Below, piece after piece: positions 27,105 to 35,216 of a DNA stretch of 64,000 nucleotides. The stretch comes from Variovorax sp. PBS-H4 (GTDB taxonomy: Bacteria; Pseudomonadota; Gammaproteobacteria; Burkholderiales; Burkholderiaceae_C). The notes beneath the pieces were generated by a model. That model worked only from the letters and a program-made list of their open reading frames with translations. It was not told where the DNA came from and ran no database searches. Made by a program: the position numbers and the translations under genes. How positions within the stretch are numbered: position 1 is the first letter of the stretch; every line of letters starts with the position of its first letter. The DNA lies in contig NZ_LR594675.1 in the NCBI RefSeq assembly GCF_901827205.1, positions 4,092,001 to 4,156,000 on the forward strand, read 5' to 3'.

Positions 27105-27623
27105 ATGTACCAAAGAATTCTCGTGCCCCTCGACGGCAGTGCGACAGCGCAGCGCGGGCTGGAAGAGGCTATCCGTCTGGCGACGTTGACGCAGGGTCGG
27201 CTGCGGGTCATCCACGTGATCGACGAACTCTCGTTCGCGCTTGCCATGGACGCCTATGCCGGCCACGCCGGCGACTGGCTGAGTGTGTTGCGCGAGGATG
27301 GCCAACGGCTCCTCGCGCAAGCCAAGGCTGCCGCGAACGCGGCCGGCGTCGAAGCCGACACGGTCCTGTACGACAGGCGCTCCGGAAGGGTTCACGAGCT
27401 GGTCACCGGCGAAACCGCCAAGTGGCCCGCGGACCTGATCGTTCTCGGGACGCACGGCCGCCGCGGCGCAGGACGCGTTATCATGGGCAGCAGCGCGGAG
27501 CACATTCTGCGGACCGCACCCGTGCCGGTACTGCTCGTGCGGGCGCCGGAGACCGAGTTCAGGCCGCAGCCGGGCGAACCGGCGCACGCGAGTCAGCCAA
27601 CGGGGGCCCCGGCCTTCGAATGA
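27105..27623 (+). CDS. Universal stress protein, single domain
   Basis: 172 aa beginning MYQRILVPLDGSATAQRG. It has the full ATP-loop pattern GTHGRRGAGRVIMGSSAEH. The last residues (SQPTGAPAFE) form a tail shared with the paralogues at 32788 and 43834 and absent from ordinary UspA. The stop overlaps the ppsA start, so it is the first gene of a coupled operon with PEP synthase and a CBS protein. Confidence 0.93.
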   Translation: MYQRILVPLDGSATAQRGLEEAIRLATLTQGRLRVIHVIDELSFALAMDAYAGHAGDWLSVLREDGQRLLAQAKAAANAAGVEADTVLYDRRSGRVHELVTGETAKWPADLIVLGTHGRRGAGRVIMGSSAEHILRTAPVPVLLVRAPETEFRPQPGEPAHASQPTGAPAFE

Positions 27624-30058
27624 TGTCCACCTATATCCGCTGGTTCTCCGAGATTGGCGTCGACGACGTGGCGAGCGTCGGTGGCAAGAACGCGTCGCTC
27701 GGCGAAATGTACCGCGCGCTGACCCCCCATGGCGTCCACGTGCCCAACGGGTTCGCGATCACGGCCGAAGCCTATCGCCGCACCCTGGAGCTCTCCGACG
27801 CGTTGCCACGCTTGAGAGACGCCTTGGCCGGCCTGGATGTCAAGGACATCGATGATCTCGCGCGGCGCGCGCAGCGCGCGCGAGAGATCGTTCTTGCCGC
27901 ACCGCTCCCCGAGGAGCTGACGAACGAGATCCGTGCAGCGTACGCCCGGCTGCGAGCAGAGTGCGGCGCCGACATGAGCGTTGCGGTTCGCAGTTCCGCC
28001 ACCGCGGAAGACCTGCCGACCGCCAGCTTCGCCGGCCAGCACGAGAGCTTCCTGAACATTTCCGGCGAGGCCAGGCTGCTCGACTCCGTGCGCCTGTGCT
28101 TTGCCAGCCTGTTCAAGGACCGTGCCATTGCCTACAGGGTCGACAACGGCTTCGATCACTTCAGGATCGCCCAGTCGGTATGCGTGATGCAGATGGTGCG
28201 TTCCGACCGCGCGGCCAGCGGTGTCATGTTCACGCTCGATACCGACAGCGGGTTCCGCGACGTCGTCTTCATCACCGGCGCGTACGGCCTGGGCGAGAAC
28301 GTCGTCCAGGGCACGGTCGACCCCGACGAGTTCTACGTCTTCAAGCCCACCCTGAAGCTGGGCCGCCGCGCCGTTCTCAGGCGCAAGCTAGGCAGCAAGG
28401 AAGTGCGGCTGGTCTACTCGAAAGCTGCCGGCAGGGAGCCCACCTGCAACCTGCCCACCCCTCCCGAGGATCGGGACCGCTTCTGCATCGACGATGCCGA
28501 CGTGCTGGCACTGGCCGATGCGGCCGTGGTCATCGAGGATCACTACAGCCGCCATGCAGGCGGGCCGACGCCGATGGACATCGAATGGGCCAAGGACGGC
28601 CTCGATGGCCGGATCTACATCGTGCAGGCGCGGCCCGAGACGGTGGCCTCCCGCAAGCCGCTGCACCGCATCGACGAATATCGCCTCCATGCGACCGCCG
28701 CGCCGGTGGTCACCGGCCGGGCCGTCGGCGCGACAGTCGCGGTGGGAAAGGCCCGCGTCGTCACCGACGTGATGGCGCTGGGCCAGTTCCAACCCGGCGA
28801 GATCCTGGTTGCCGACACCACGATGCCCGACTGGGGCACCGTCATGAAGATCGCGGCCGGTGTCGTCACGAATCGCGGCGGCCGCACCTGCCACGCCGCG
28901 ATCGTCGCCCGCGAGCTCGGCATTCCCGCCGTCATCGGCTGCGACGACGCGACGGCCAGGATCCGAACCGGGGACGAAATCACGGTTTCCTGCGCCGAAG
29001 GCGCCGAAGGTCGCGTCTACGCCGGCTCGGTGCCATTCGAGAAGACGAGTGTCGAACTGTCGGAACTCGGGCAGCCACAGACTCATTTGATGGTCAACCT
29101 CGGCAATCCCGACAGCGCCTTCCAGACGGCGCGGCTGCCCAATGATGGGGTGGGGCTGGCGCGCATGGAGTTCATCGTCGCCGAGCACATCAAGGTTCAT
29201 CCGATGGCGCTCGTTCACCCGGAAAGGATCGAAGACTCTGCGGTGCGCGCGGAGATCGGGCGCCTGACCCGGTCGTTCGAGCACCCGGCGGACTACTTCG
29301 TGCGCGAGTTGTCGGAAGGCGTGGGCGTCATCGCCGCGGCCTTCTATCCGAAGCCGGTGATCGTGCGCATGTCCGACTTCAAGACCAACGAGTACGCCAG
29401 CCTGCTCGGAGGCAGCGGGTTCGAGCCGACCGAGGAGAACCCGATGATCGGCTTCCGCGGCGCTTCGCGCTACACGCATCCGGCCTATGCGGAAGGCTTC
29501 GCGCTCGAATGCGCCGCCATGAAGCGGGTGCGCGAGGAGATGGGGCTGGTGAACGTGAAGCTGATGATCCCGTTCTGCCGGCGGGTGCAGGAGGCCGAGC
29601 GCGTGCTGGAGGCGATGGCAGCGCACGGCCTGCGGCGCGGCGACGACGGCCTCGAGATCTACGTCATGTGCGAGATCCCGAACAACGTCATCCAGGTCGA
29701 CGCCTTCTCCCGGCTCTTCGACGGCTTCTCGATCGGCTCCAACGACTTGACTCAGCTGGTCCTGGGCGTGGACCGCGACTCGCGCCTCGTGGCCTTCGAC
29801 TTCGACGAGCGCGATGAAGGTGTCAAGGCGATGATTCACCAGGCCATCGAAGGCGGGCGACGCAACGGGCGCCACGTCGGCATCTGCGGCCAGGCACCCT
29901 CGGACTATCCGGAAATGGCGGCGTACCTGGTCGAGCTCGGCATCGATTCGATGAGCGTGACACCCGACACGCTGCTCAAGATCACGCGCGACGTCCTGGC
30001 CGTCGAAAAGCGGCTCGGCCGCCCTCCCCGCCGGCAACCCCAAGGAGCAATTCCATGA
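27620..30058 (+). CDS. ppsA: Phosphoenolpyruvate synthase
   Basis: Converts pyruvate and ATP to PEP, AMP and phosphate. 812 aa, the normal length. The N-terminal ATP-grasp part starts with WFSEIGVDDVASVGGKNASLGEM. The swivelling domain has the phospho-His motif GGRTCHAAIVARELGIPAV (His near residue 424). The C-terminal PEP barrel contains GSNDLTQLVLGVDRDS and a catalytic Cys in VGICGQAPS. Start at 27620 (two ATGs in tandem) overlaps the stress-protein stop, and the stop overlaps the CBS gene start. The Fnr-type box at 27028 would raise PEP formation when oxygen is low. Confidence 0.96.
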   Translation: MMSTYIRWFSEIGVDDVASVGGKNASLGEMYRALTPHGVHVPNGFAITAEAYRRTLELSDALPRLRDALAGLDVKDIDDLARRAQRAREIVLAAPLPEELTNEIRAAYARLRAECGADMSVAVRSSATAEDLPTASFAGQHESFLNISGEARLLDSVRLCFASLFKDRAIAYRVDNGFDHFRIAQSVCVMQMVRSDRAASGVMFTLDTDSGFRDVVFITGAYGLGENVVQGTVDPDEFYVFKPTLKLGRRAVLRRKLGSKEVRLVYSKAAGREPTCNLPTPPEDRDRFCIDDADVLALADAAVVIEDHYSRHAGGPTPMDIEWAKDGLDGRIYIVQARPETVASRKPLHRIDEYRLHATAAPVVTGRAVGATVAVGKARVVTDVMALGQFQPGEILVADTTMPDWGTVMKIAAGVVTNRGGRTCHAAIVARELGIPAVIGCDDATARIRTGDEITVSCAEGAEGRVYAGSVPFEKTSVELSELGQPQTHLMVNLGNPDSAFQTARLPNDGVGLARMEFIVAEHIKVHPMALVHPERIEDSAVRAEIGRLTRSFEHPADYFVRELSEGVGVIAAAFYPKPVIVRMSDFKTNEYASLLGGSGFEPTEENPMIGFRGASRYTHPAYAEGFALECAAMKRVREEMGLVNVKLMIPFCRRVQEAERVLEAMAAHGLRRGDDGLEIYVMCEIPNNVIQVDAFSRLFDGFSIGSNDLTQLVLGVDRDSRLVAFDFDERDEGVKAMIHQAIEGGRRNGRHVGICGQAPSDYPEMAAYLVELGIDSMSVTPDTLLKITRDVLAVEKRLGRPPRRQPQGAIP

Positions 30059-30441
30059 GCCAGCCCATCTCTTCATTGATGCAACGTCCGGTGTCCAGCG
30101 TCACCATGGAAGACAGCGTCGCGCAGGTGGAGGCCCTGCTCGCCGGCAGGCGCTTGTCGTGGGTGCCGGTCCTGGAGCCGGCGCGCGGCGAAGTCGCCGG
30201 CGTGATCAGTGCGTCGGATCTTGTCGCATTCCACGGGCAAGGCCGCGACCCGGTCGCCACGCATGCCTGGCAGATGTGCTCCTACAAGCCCATCGTGGTC
30301 GACGTCGCCACGTCGCTCGCGCAGGTGGCGGCGCTCATGGTGGAGCGCAGCGTCCACCACGTGGTCGTGACCGACGGCGACGGGATTGCGGGCGTGGTCT
30401 CGTCGCTGGACTTCGTCCGGACCTTTGCGCGTTCGGCATAG
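30055..30441 (+). CDS. CBS-domain pair protein
   Basis: 128 aa, almost nothing but two CBS motifs (about 1-60 and 65-125; VAGVISASDLVAF and IAGVVSSLDFVRTF). It overlaps the ppsA stop by 4 bp and is the last gene of that operon. An adenylate-sensing partner of PEP synthase or the stress protein is a reasonable inference; no sequence feature shows the partner. Confidence 0.9.
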   Translation: MSQPISSLMQRPVSSVTMEDSVAQVEALLAGRRLSWVPVLEPARGEVAGVISASDLVAFHGQGRDPVATHAWQMCSYKPIVVDVATSLAQVAALMVERSVHHVVVTDGDGIAGVVSSLDFVRTFARSA

Positions 30442-30582
30442 ATCGTTCTCGTCGCGCCGCGCGACGAGCGCCTCACGGGAAGGCTCGCCGAAGACCGGCA
30501 TCTCCGCGGCCCGCCCAGCAGCGCCACCAATCGCCCCGAGACCTTGGACCCGGCCCTGTTGCGAGATGCACGTGCATGGGAG

Positions 30583-30596
30583 TTGCGGAAGATCAA
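30583..30596 (+). promoter_or_regulatory. Fnr-type class II promoter for hsp20
   Basis: TTGCGGAAGATCAA with TATATT (30618-30623) centred exactly 31 bp downstream, the best -10 hexamer in the set. The gene ATG is at 30684, leaving a leader of about 50 bases. Confidence 0.78.
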
Positions 30597-30683
30597 ACCG
30601 CGGTCCGACAGGTTGCCTATATTGACAAGGCGTGGTGCAAATACCCACGTTTTAACAACCACTGTCTACCCAAAGGAACCATC

Positions 30684-31112
30684 ATGAGCAACCTGAGGCT
30701 GCTGGACCCGGTGTTCGGCAATGACTTCGAAGCCGCGCTGCGCCGCTTCTTCTCTCCGACTGTCTTCGAGGGCGAGACCGCTCCGCTGAAGATGCGCATC
30801 GACGTGAAGGAGAACGACAAGGCCTTCACGGTGCAGGCCGACATTCCGGGCGTCAAGAAGGAAGACATCCATGTGAAGATCGACGGCAACGTCGTCAGCA
30901 TCGACGCAGAGTCGAAGAGCGAGAAGGAATCCAAAGGCAACGGCGACAAGATCCTGCGCAGCGAGCGCTATTACGGCTCGGTTTCGAGAACGTTCAGCCT
31001 TGGCCAGGACGTCGACGACACCAAGGTGCAGGCGAAGTATCTCGACGGCGTGCTCACGCTGGAGCTACCGAAGAAGGCGCCCGCCGCCTCGTCGAAGATC
31101 CTCATCCAGTGA
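30684..31112 (+). CDS. Hsp20 / alpha-crystallin small heat shock protein
   Basis: 142-aa ATP-independent holdase. The alpha-crystallin domain spans about residues 35-130 (MRIDVKENDKAFTVQADIPG; then YLDGVLTLELPKK). The C-terminal anchor ILIQ contains the I-x-I oligomerisation motif. AAGGAA lies before ATG 30684. Behind it is a convergent L,D-transpeptidase and a hairpin. Confidence 0.94.
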   Translation: MSNLRLLDPVFGNDFEAALRRFFSPTVFEGETAPLKMRIDVKENDKAFTVQADIPGVKKEDIHVKIDGNVVSIDAESKSEKESKGNGDKILRSERYYGSVSRTFSLGQDVDDTKVQAKYLDGVLTLELPKKAPAASSKILIQ

Positions 31113-31151
31113 GAAGACATCCAGCGCTCAACCCGGGCAACCGGATTCTTG

Positions 31152-31170
31152 AGGCCGGCAATGCCGGCCT
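31152..31170. terminator. Hairpin between convergent hsp20 and L,D-transpeptidase genes
   Basis: AGGCCGGC-AAT-GCCGGCCT, a perfect 8-bp GC stem with a 3-base loop. It is positioned to end transcription from both sides, but it has only a weak T-run. Confidence 0.6.
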
Positions 31171-31178
31171 TGCGCCTT

Positions 31179-32021
31179 CTAGCGCTTCGTTGGAGCGGGC
31201 GGCCGGACAGGCGGGACGTACGGCGCGGGACTCCATTCAGGGCGAACGCTGCGGCCAGTGTCAACGATGACCAGGTAGCGCCCTGGGTCGGAGACCGTCT
31301 GACGATCTTCCCTCAGCACCCAGAGCTTTTGCCCGCCGGCCGCGAGCCGCTCGTACTCGGCATCCAGTACGCCGTAACGGTCCAGCAGTTTATTCAGCGT
31401 GCCGGGAATTCGAACGCAGCCCTTGGACTGTGCGCTGGCAAGGCGGCGCTCCAGCGAATCAGGGTCCGTCGCATGCATCTGCAGCCGCATCTCTATCACG
31501 GCGCCATCTCCCCAGCCCTTCGGGGCAGGCTGCCAGCCGAAGTCGTAAACGCGCATGCCCCTTTCGCCGTAGCCCCGGATTCCGTTGCTGTTGAATGTCC
31601 CTTCGGCACGAAAGTCGGAGTTGGACGGCGAATGATCGAACACGCCCGCGGGCGTCTCGAAATGGTCGAATTCCCCGGGCCGCCCGGTGGACACCGGCGA
31701 GGCCCCGATGAAGCGGTATTCGCCGGCGCTGGAGCGCCAGAGCAGCAGTGCCGCCTGAACCCGCGGAGCGCGATCGACAACGAGCAGGTACTGTGCGCGC
31801 GACAGCTCCGCCTGTGCGTTGATGAGAGCCGCTTCGGCGAGGCGCTGGTAGCGGCGTACTTCGTCGGCAGGAACCTCCAGCACGCGGTCGACCTGGCCGC
31901 GATACAGCGCCCCCAGTTCGGAGGGAGACGCGGGCGCCGCGGCTGCTACTGCGGCGGCGGAGAAGAAGAGCAGCAGCGCCACGGCACTGGCCCGAACCTG
32001 CGGCACGCTCCAGTCGATCAC
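31179..32021 (-). CDS. L,D-transpeptidase family protein (YkuD fold)
   Basis: 280 aa, exported (hydrophobic signal at about 10-30, AAAVAAAAPAS). The catalytic motif is HATDP followed by AQSKGCVRIPG, the His and Cys of the YkuD fold (Cys near 205). It would form 3-3 peptidoglycan cross-links or attach proteins to the wall; the exact role is unknown. The C-terminus is Pro-rich. ATG 32021 overlaps the stop of the hibernation-factor gene (ATGA), linking wall remodelling to ribosome silencing in one transcript. Confidence 0.85.
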   Translation of the reverse strand: MIDWSVPQVRASAVALLLFFSAAAVAAAAPASPSELGALYRGQVDRVLEVPADEVRRYQRLAEAALINAQAELSRAQYLLVVDRAPRVQAALLLWRSSAGEYRFIGASPVSTGRPGEFDHFETPAGVFDHSPSNSDFRAEGTFNSNGIRGYGERGMRVYDFGWQPAPKGWGDGAVIEMRLQMHATDPDSLERRLASAQSKGCVRIPGTLNKLLDRYGVLDAEYERLAAGGQKLWVLREDRQTVSDPGRYLVIVDTGRSVRPEWSPAPYVPPVRPPAPTKR

Positions 32022-32353
32022 GTCGCGGCCGGTTGCTTCCGGTGATCCCGGTCGCGGCGGACCGCATCCTCGATCTGACGCTTCATCCCATCGAACGCCG
32101 CACGCAGCGCAATGTAGACATCCTCGTCGTGCACCCGGCTGATCGCGAGCACCTGCCCCGGCAGCGCGAGTTCGATGTGGACGGCGAACGGCCGTCCCTG
32201 ATGCCGGTGCTTATGCACCAGCTCGATACGCACGCGGCACGAAATCATGTGCGCGCAGAACTGGTCCAGCTTCCTCACCTTCTCCCGCGCGACCGCCTCC
32301 ACCGCCGATGAGGCCGGCGTGCCAAGGAACTGGATATCGACGGTTTGCTTCAT
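32018..32353 (-). CDS. Ribosome hibernation factor, HPF/RaiA family (short form)
   Basis: 111 aa starting MKQTVDIQFLG. It has the HPF fold: beta-alpha-beta-beta-beta-alpha, the basic helix VAREKVRKLDQF and the closing helix AAFDGMKRQIEDAVRRD. It lacks the long C-terminal dimerisation domain, so it resembles short HPF/RaiA. It would bind the decoding centre of idle ribosomes. It follows a small 81-codon gene by 35 bp and overlaps the L,D-transpeptidase start. Confidence 0.85.
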   Translation of the reverse strand: MKQTVDIQFLGTPASSAVEAVAREKVRKLDQFCAHMISCRVRIELVHKHRHQGRPFAVHIELALPGQVLAISRVHDEDVYIALRAAFDGMKRQIEDAVRRDRDHRKQPAAT

Positions 32354-32388
32354 GTTCGATGCACCTTCGGAATCTTCATGCCCGACCC

Positions 32389-32634
32389 TCAGGAAGCAGG
32401 CACGAAGCATCTTGGGATCGCTCGATCGGGCCTGTCGAAGAAAATCGCCCGAATGGACTCGCCGGTGTTCGGCATGCCGTTGGCGCTGTGGTCGGCAAGC
32501 TCCGCGCATTCGAGCGCAACCATCAGTCCGAAGGCCTCGAGCGCTTGCGGGATGGGCTGATGGGGATCGATCAATCCCGCTGCGCGGGCGCAACGTCGAA
32601 AGATCTCGGAGGAAAGTTCTTCGATGCTTTGCAT
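32389..32634 (-). CDS. Small protein of unknown function, possibly leaderless
   Basis: 81 aa beginning MQSIEELSSEIFRRCARAAG. Helical first half, then NTGESIRAIFFDRPDRA. No family is recognised. It is placed between an Fnr-type box (32669) and the hibernation factor on the same strand. The -10-like TAGCAT (32642-32647) predicts a transcript start within a base or two of the ATG at 32634, which would make it a leaderless message. A later start cannot be excluded. Confidence 0.55.
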   Translation of the reverse strand: MQSIEELSSEIFRRCARAAGLIDPHQPIPQALEAFGLMVALECAELADHSANGMPNTGESIRAIFFDRPDRAIPRCFVPAS

Positions 32635-32668
32635 GCATCCGATGCTAGGGAGCGCGTCTGTGGGCGTC

Positions 32669-32682
32669 TTGATCTGCGTCAA
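32669..32682 (-). promoter_or_regulatory. Fnr-type class II promoter (minus strand)
   Basis: TTGATCTGCGTCAA, one mismatch. On the minus strand TAGCAT (32642-32647) is centred exactly 31 bp from the box centre. Serves the small gene, hibernation factor and L,D-transpeptidase. Confidence 0.7.
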
Positions 32683-32713
32683 CCTTTTTCTTGTCCGCGG
32701 TATGACTTGCGCT

Positions 32714-32727
32714 TTGCGCCAGATCAA
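32714..32727 (+). promoter_or_regulatory. Fnr-type class II promoter (plus strand)
   Basis: TTGCGCCAGATCAA with GATACT (32749-32754) centred exactly 31 bp downstream. The stress-protein ATG is at 32788. The box sequence is identical to that at 43767. Confidence 0.78.
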
Positions 32728-32787
32728 GCCGGAACGTGAATTCTTTTCGATACTGTGAGCATTCCAACCCTCTTCGAAGGAGAAGCC

Positions 32788-33303
32788 ATGTATCAGCGAA
32801 TTCTCGTTCCCGTCGACGGCAGTTCGACTTCGAATCGCGGCCTGGACGAGGCCGCACGGCTCGCGAAGCTGACGCAAGGCCGGATGAGGCTGATCCACGT
32901 CGTCGATGAGCTCTCGTTCGCACTGGCGATGGACGCCCACTCGGGTTTCGCGGGCGACTGGCTCAAAGTCCTGCGCGAGAACGGTGCTCGTATCCTCGAC
33001 GAGTCACGGGCGACGGTGGAGGCGGCTGGCATCGAAGTGGAGACGTCCCTGTGCGACACGTTTTCCGGCTCGGTACACGAAAAGGTCATCGCCGAAGCCG
33101 TCAAGTGGGGCGCGGATCTGATCGTGCTCGGCACGCATGGTCGACGCGGCGTGGGACGGCTGGTGTTGGGCAGCAGCGCGGAACACATCCTGCGCTACGC
33201 CCCCGTTCCCGTCCTGCTGGTGCGTGCGCCCGAAGAGAAGGTCGAGCGGCCCGAGAAGCCGCGGCACATCAGCCAGCCGACGGGCGCCCTGGCCTTCGAA
33301 TGA
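32788..33303 (+). CDS. Universal stress protein, single domain
   Basis: 171 aa, MYQRILVPVDGSSTSNRG start after GAAGGAGAAG. Nucleotide loop GTHGRRGVGRLVLGSSAEH is complete. The tail SQPTGALAFE matches the paralogues at 27105 and 43834. It is alone in its transcript; the Ala-rich exported protein follows 150 bp later behind its own box. Confidence 0.93.
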   Translation: MYQRILVPVDGSSTSNRGLDEAARLAKLTQGRMRLIHVVDELSFALAMDAHSGFAGDWLKVLRENGARILDESRATVEAAGIEVETSLCDTFSGSVHEKVIAEAVKWGADLIVLGTHGRRGVGRLVLGSSAEHILRYAPVPVLLVRAPEEKVERPEKPRHISQPTGALAFE

Positions 33304-33379
33304 CTTCCGATCCGGAGAGCCTTGGTGCGCAGGCGCCAGGTGCGCATCTGCCGGCGATGCCCTGCAGGTGGTCTCGACC

Positions 33380-33393
33380 TTGAGCTGGCGCAA
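33380..33393 (+). promoter_or_regulatory. Fnr-like box, weaker
   Basis: TTGAGCTGGCGCAA, with one mismatch in the left half and the CGCAA right half. A poor CATGCT hexamer lies 32 bp downstream. 61 bp before the ATG of the Ala-rich protein. Confidence 0.5.
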
Positions 33394-33453
33394 GGTCGGC
33401 TCGCTTGGCGCATCGCATGCTGTGCACTCGATGAACTTCATACGAGGAATTAC

Positions 33454-34035
33454 ATGAAAGCCGCCAAGATGCTGATGCTGCTCGCCCTTGCCTTCGGCGC
33501 AACGGCGTTTGCTGCGGACGACACACAGCCAGGCCAGGTGAGCCCCCCGCCCCGCATGACGCAGCAATCCAGGGACGCCGCCGTCAAGGCTGCTCGCGAC
33601 GCAGAGGCAGCTTCGCGCAAGGCCGTCGATCACGCGAGGGCTGCATTGGACAAGAGCCAGGCGACGGCCGGAAGGATCTCCAGGACCGGCGCCGAAGCGA
33701 TTCGTCGAGCCGCACGCAAAACTTGGGAGTCTGCAACTCGCTTTGAGGAAAAGGCAGCGGCGTCGGCCGAAAAGGCACTCACGGAAAGCCGGGACGCCGC
33801 CCGCGCCGCTGCCGAGGAAAGCAGCAAGGCCGCTGCCGCGGCGCGCGAGGCGCTCGGGAAGGCGGAGGACGCGTCAAGGCGGGCAATGGAGTCGAGCCGG
33901 GAAGAAGCGCAGAAGGCGGCTGAAGCAACCCGCGAAGCCCTCAAGAAGGTGGACGAAAGCATGCGCACCGCCGCACGCGCGGCCAAGGATGCCGTCGCCA
34001 AGACCACGGGTGCGAGCCTGCCGGCGAAGCAGTGA
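33454..34035 (+). CDS. Exported alanine-rich helical repeat protein (copy 2)
   Basis: 193 aa. Signal peptide MKAAKMLMLLALAFGATAFA, then the linker DDTQPGQVSPPP, then a long Ala/Lys/Glu/Arg helix with units such as AAEESSKAAAAAREALGKAE. The layout, the TQPGQ linker and the repeat composition match the protein at 15215, so they are paralogues. No globular domain, Cys or catalytic residue pattern is visible. The function is unknown. ATG 33454 has GAGGAA upstream. Confidence 0.75.
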   Translation: MKAAKMLMLLALAFGATAFAADDTQPGQVSPPPRMTQQSRDAAVKAARDAEAASRKAVDHARAALDKSQATAGRISRTGAEAIRRAARKTWESATRFEEKAAASAEKALTESRDAARAAAEESSKAAAAAREALGKAEDASRRAMESSREEAQKAAEATREALKKVDESMRTAARAAKDAVAKTTGASLPAKQ

Positions 34036-34130
34036 GTTGAACGGCGCCTGCCTGCGCCGGCAGTCGCCGGCAGTCGACGGGTCCGTCGAGCAGCGCTGGG
34101 AAGCAGTCGCGCGGTCTGCCGCAGCGAAGC

Positions 34131-34144
34131 TTGATCCAGCGCAA
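34131..34144 (+). promoter_or_regulatory. Fnr-type box
   Basis: TTGATCCAGCGCAA, identical to the box at 22132. CTACAT (34166-34171) is centred 31 bp downstream. Upstream of the two short genes at 34228 and 34320. Confidence 0.68.
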
Positions 34145-34227
34145 GACGCCCCATCGGCTTGCTTTCTACATTGATCAGACACCTGCATTGTGAGGTGGCT
34201 TCCCGGATCTTCAATGCGAGGAACCTC

Positions 34228-34323
34228 ATGAGATCCGATACGCAGCTCCGAACCGATGGGGTGGCCGATGTCATCGTGTGCCGGTCGAACCGACTGTGCC
34301 ATCTACCCAGGACCAACCCATGA
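34228..34323 (+). CDS. 31-codon leader peptide candidate
   Basis: Begins MRSDTQLRTDGVADV and ends HLPRTNP. GAGGAA stands 5 bp before the ATG, the best ribosome site in this stretch. Its stop overlaps the next ATG as ATGA, so ribosomes finishing it could start the following gene. No family; it may act only as a translation coupler. Confidence 0.4.
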   Translation: MRSDTQLRTDGVADVIVCRSNRLCHLPRTNP

Positions 34324-34535
34324 CCTCCAATGCCTCTCCCGCCTCGCCCCTTCCCGACAACTACCTGCTGTCAGTCTTTGGCTGGCAGCAAGCATTCTTC
34401 GACGCGTGGACACAGGCGCAGCGCAAGCAATACGAATCCCTGGCAGTCTGGGGGAAGTCTCTCGAGGCGTACAACAAGGATCTGTGGGATCAATGGATCT
34501 GCCGCTTTGGCGGTGGCGTGCCGCTGGATGGCTAG
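34320..34535 (+). CDS. Small phasin-like helical protein
   Basis: 71 aa. One amphipathic helical stretch rich in Trp, Gln and aromatic residues (SVFGWQQAFFDAWTQAQRKQ, then WDQWICRFGGGVPLDG). This composition is reminiscent of small phasin-like proteins of polyester granules, but the match is by look only. ATG 34320 is set by the ATGA overlap with the 31-codon frame; an in-frame GTG at 34278 is less likely. Confidence 0.6.
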   Translation: MTSNASPASPLPDNYLLSVFGWQQAFFDAWTQAQRKQYESLAVWGKSLEAYNKDLWDQWICRFGGGVPLDG

Positions 34536-34641
34536 CGCCATGGGTTCCGGTGTCTCGAAGGAAAGCGCCCTCCCACGCCGCGATGCGCGGCCACATCGGG
34601 GCGCTCGAAGGCCTTTTCAGTGGAGCGCACCTGTTTGAACG

Positions 34642-34655
34642 TTGATGCAGCGCAA
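34642..34655 (+). promoter_or_regulatory. Fnr-type class II promoter
   Basis: TTGATGCAGCGCAA with AACAAT (34677-34682) centred exactly 31 bp downstream. Drives the stress protein at 34748 and probably the HtrA-like protease after it. Confidence 0.72.
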
Positions 34656-34747
34656 GCGCCGCGACGTGCAAGCGCGAACAATGAGGCTGCCCGTCGCCCA
34701 GGCCAGCGGCGGGCAAGTCCAAGACGGCCCACGAACGAGGAATAGCC

Positions 34748-35203
34748 ATGTACCAACATATTCTGGTTCCCCTGGATGGCAGTGCCACTGCCGACCGCGG
34801 GCTGCGCGAAGCTGTACAGCTCGCCGCCGAGCGGAAGAGCAAGCTGCGTCTGTTGCACGTCATCGACGATTTTCCGATGCTGATGGAGATGTCATCTGTT
34901 TCCAGCTTCGATGCTTCGATGCGCAAGGTCCGCGAGTACGGCGAGGACGTGCTGTCGAAGGCGCAGGCGGCAGCCGCGGCCGCCGACGTTCAGGCTGAAA
35001 CTGTCCTGCGCGAGGTGACGCAGGGCCGCATCGCGGATATCCTGATCGACGAGGCACGCAGCTCGGGCTGCGACCTGATCGTCATGGGCACGCATGGGAG
35101 GCGCGGTTTCAGCCGTATGGCACTCGGCAGCGACGCTGATCTGGTCGTGCGCCAGAGCCCCGTGCCCGTCCTTCTGGTACGCAACGATCCTCAACAGTCC
35201 TGA
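34748..35203 (+). CDS. Universal stress protein, single domain
   Basis: 151 aa, MYQHILVPLDGSATADRG start after GAGGAATAGCC. Loop GTHGRRGFSRMALGSDAD is complete. It is shorter than the copies at 27105, 32788 and 43834 and lacks their PTGALAFE tail. The HtrA-like gene follows 13 bp later. Confidence 0.92.
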   Translation: MYQHILVPLDGSATADRGLREAVQLAAERKSKLRLLHVIDDFPMLMEMSSVSSFDASMRKVREYGEDVLSKAQAAAAAADVQAETVLREVTQGRIADILIDEARSSGCDLIVMGTHGRRGFSRMALGSDADLVVRQSPVPVLLVRNDPQQS

Positions 35204-35216
35204 AGCGTCCCGAACC

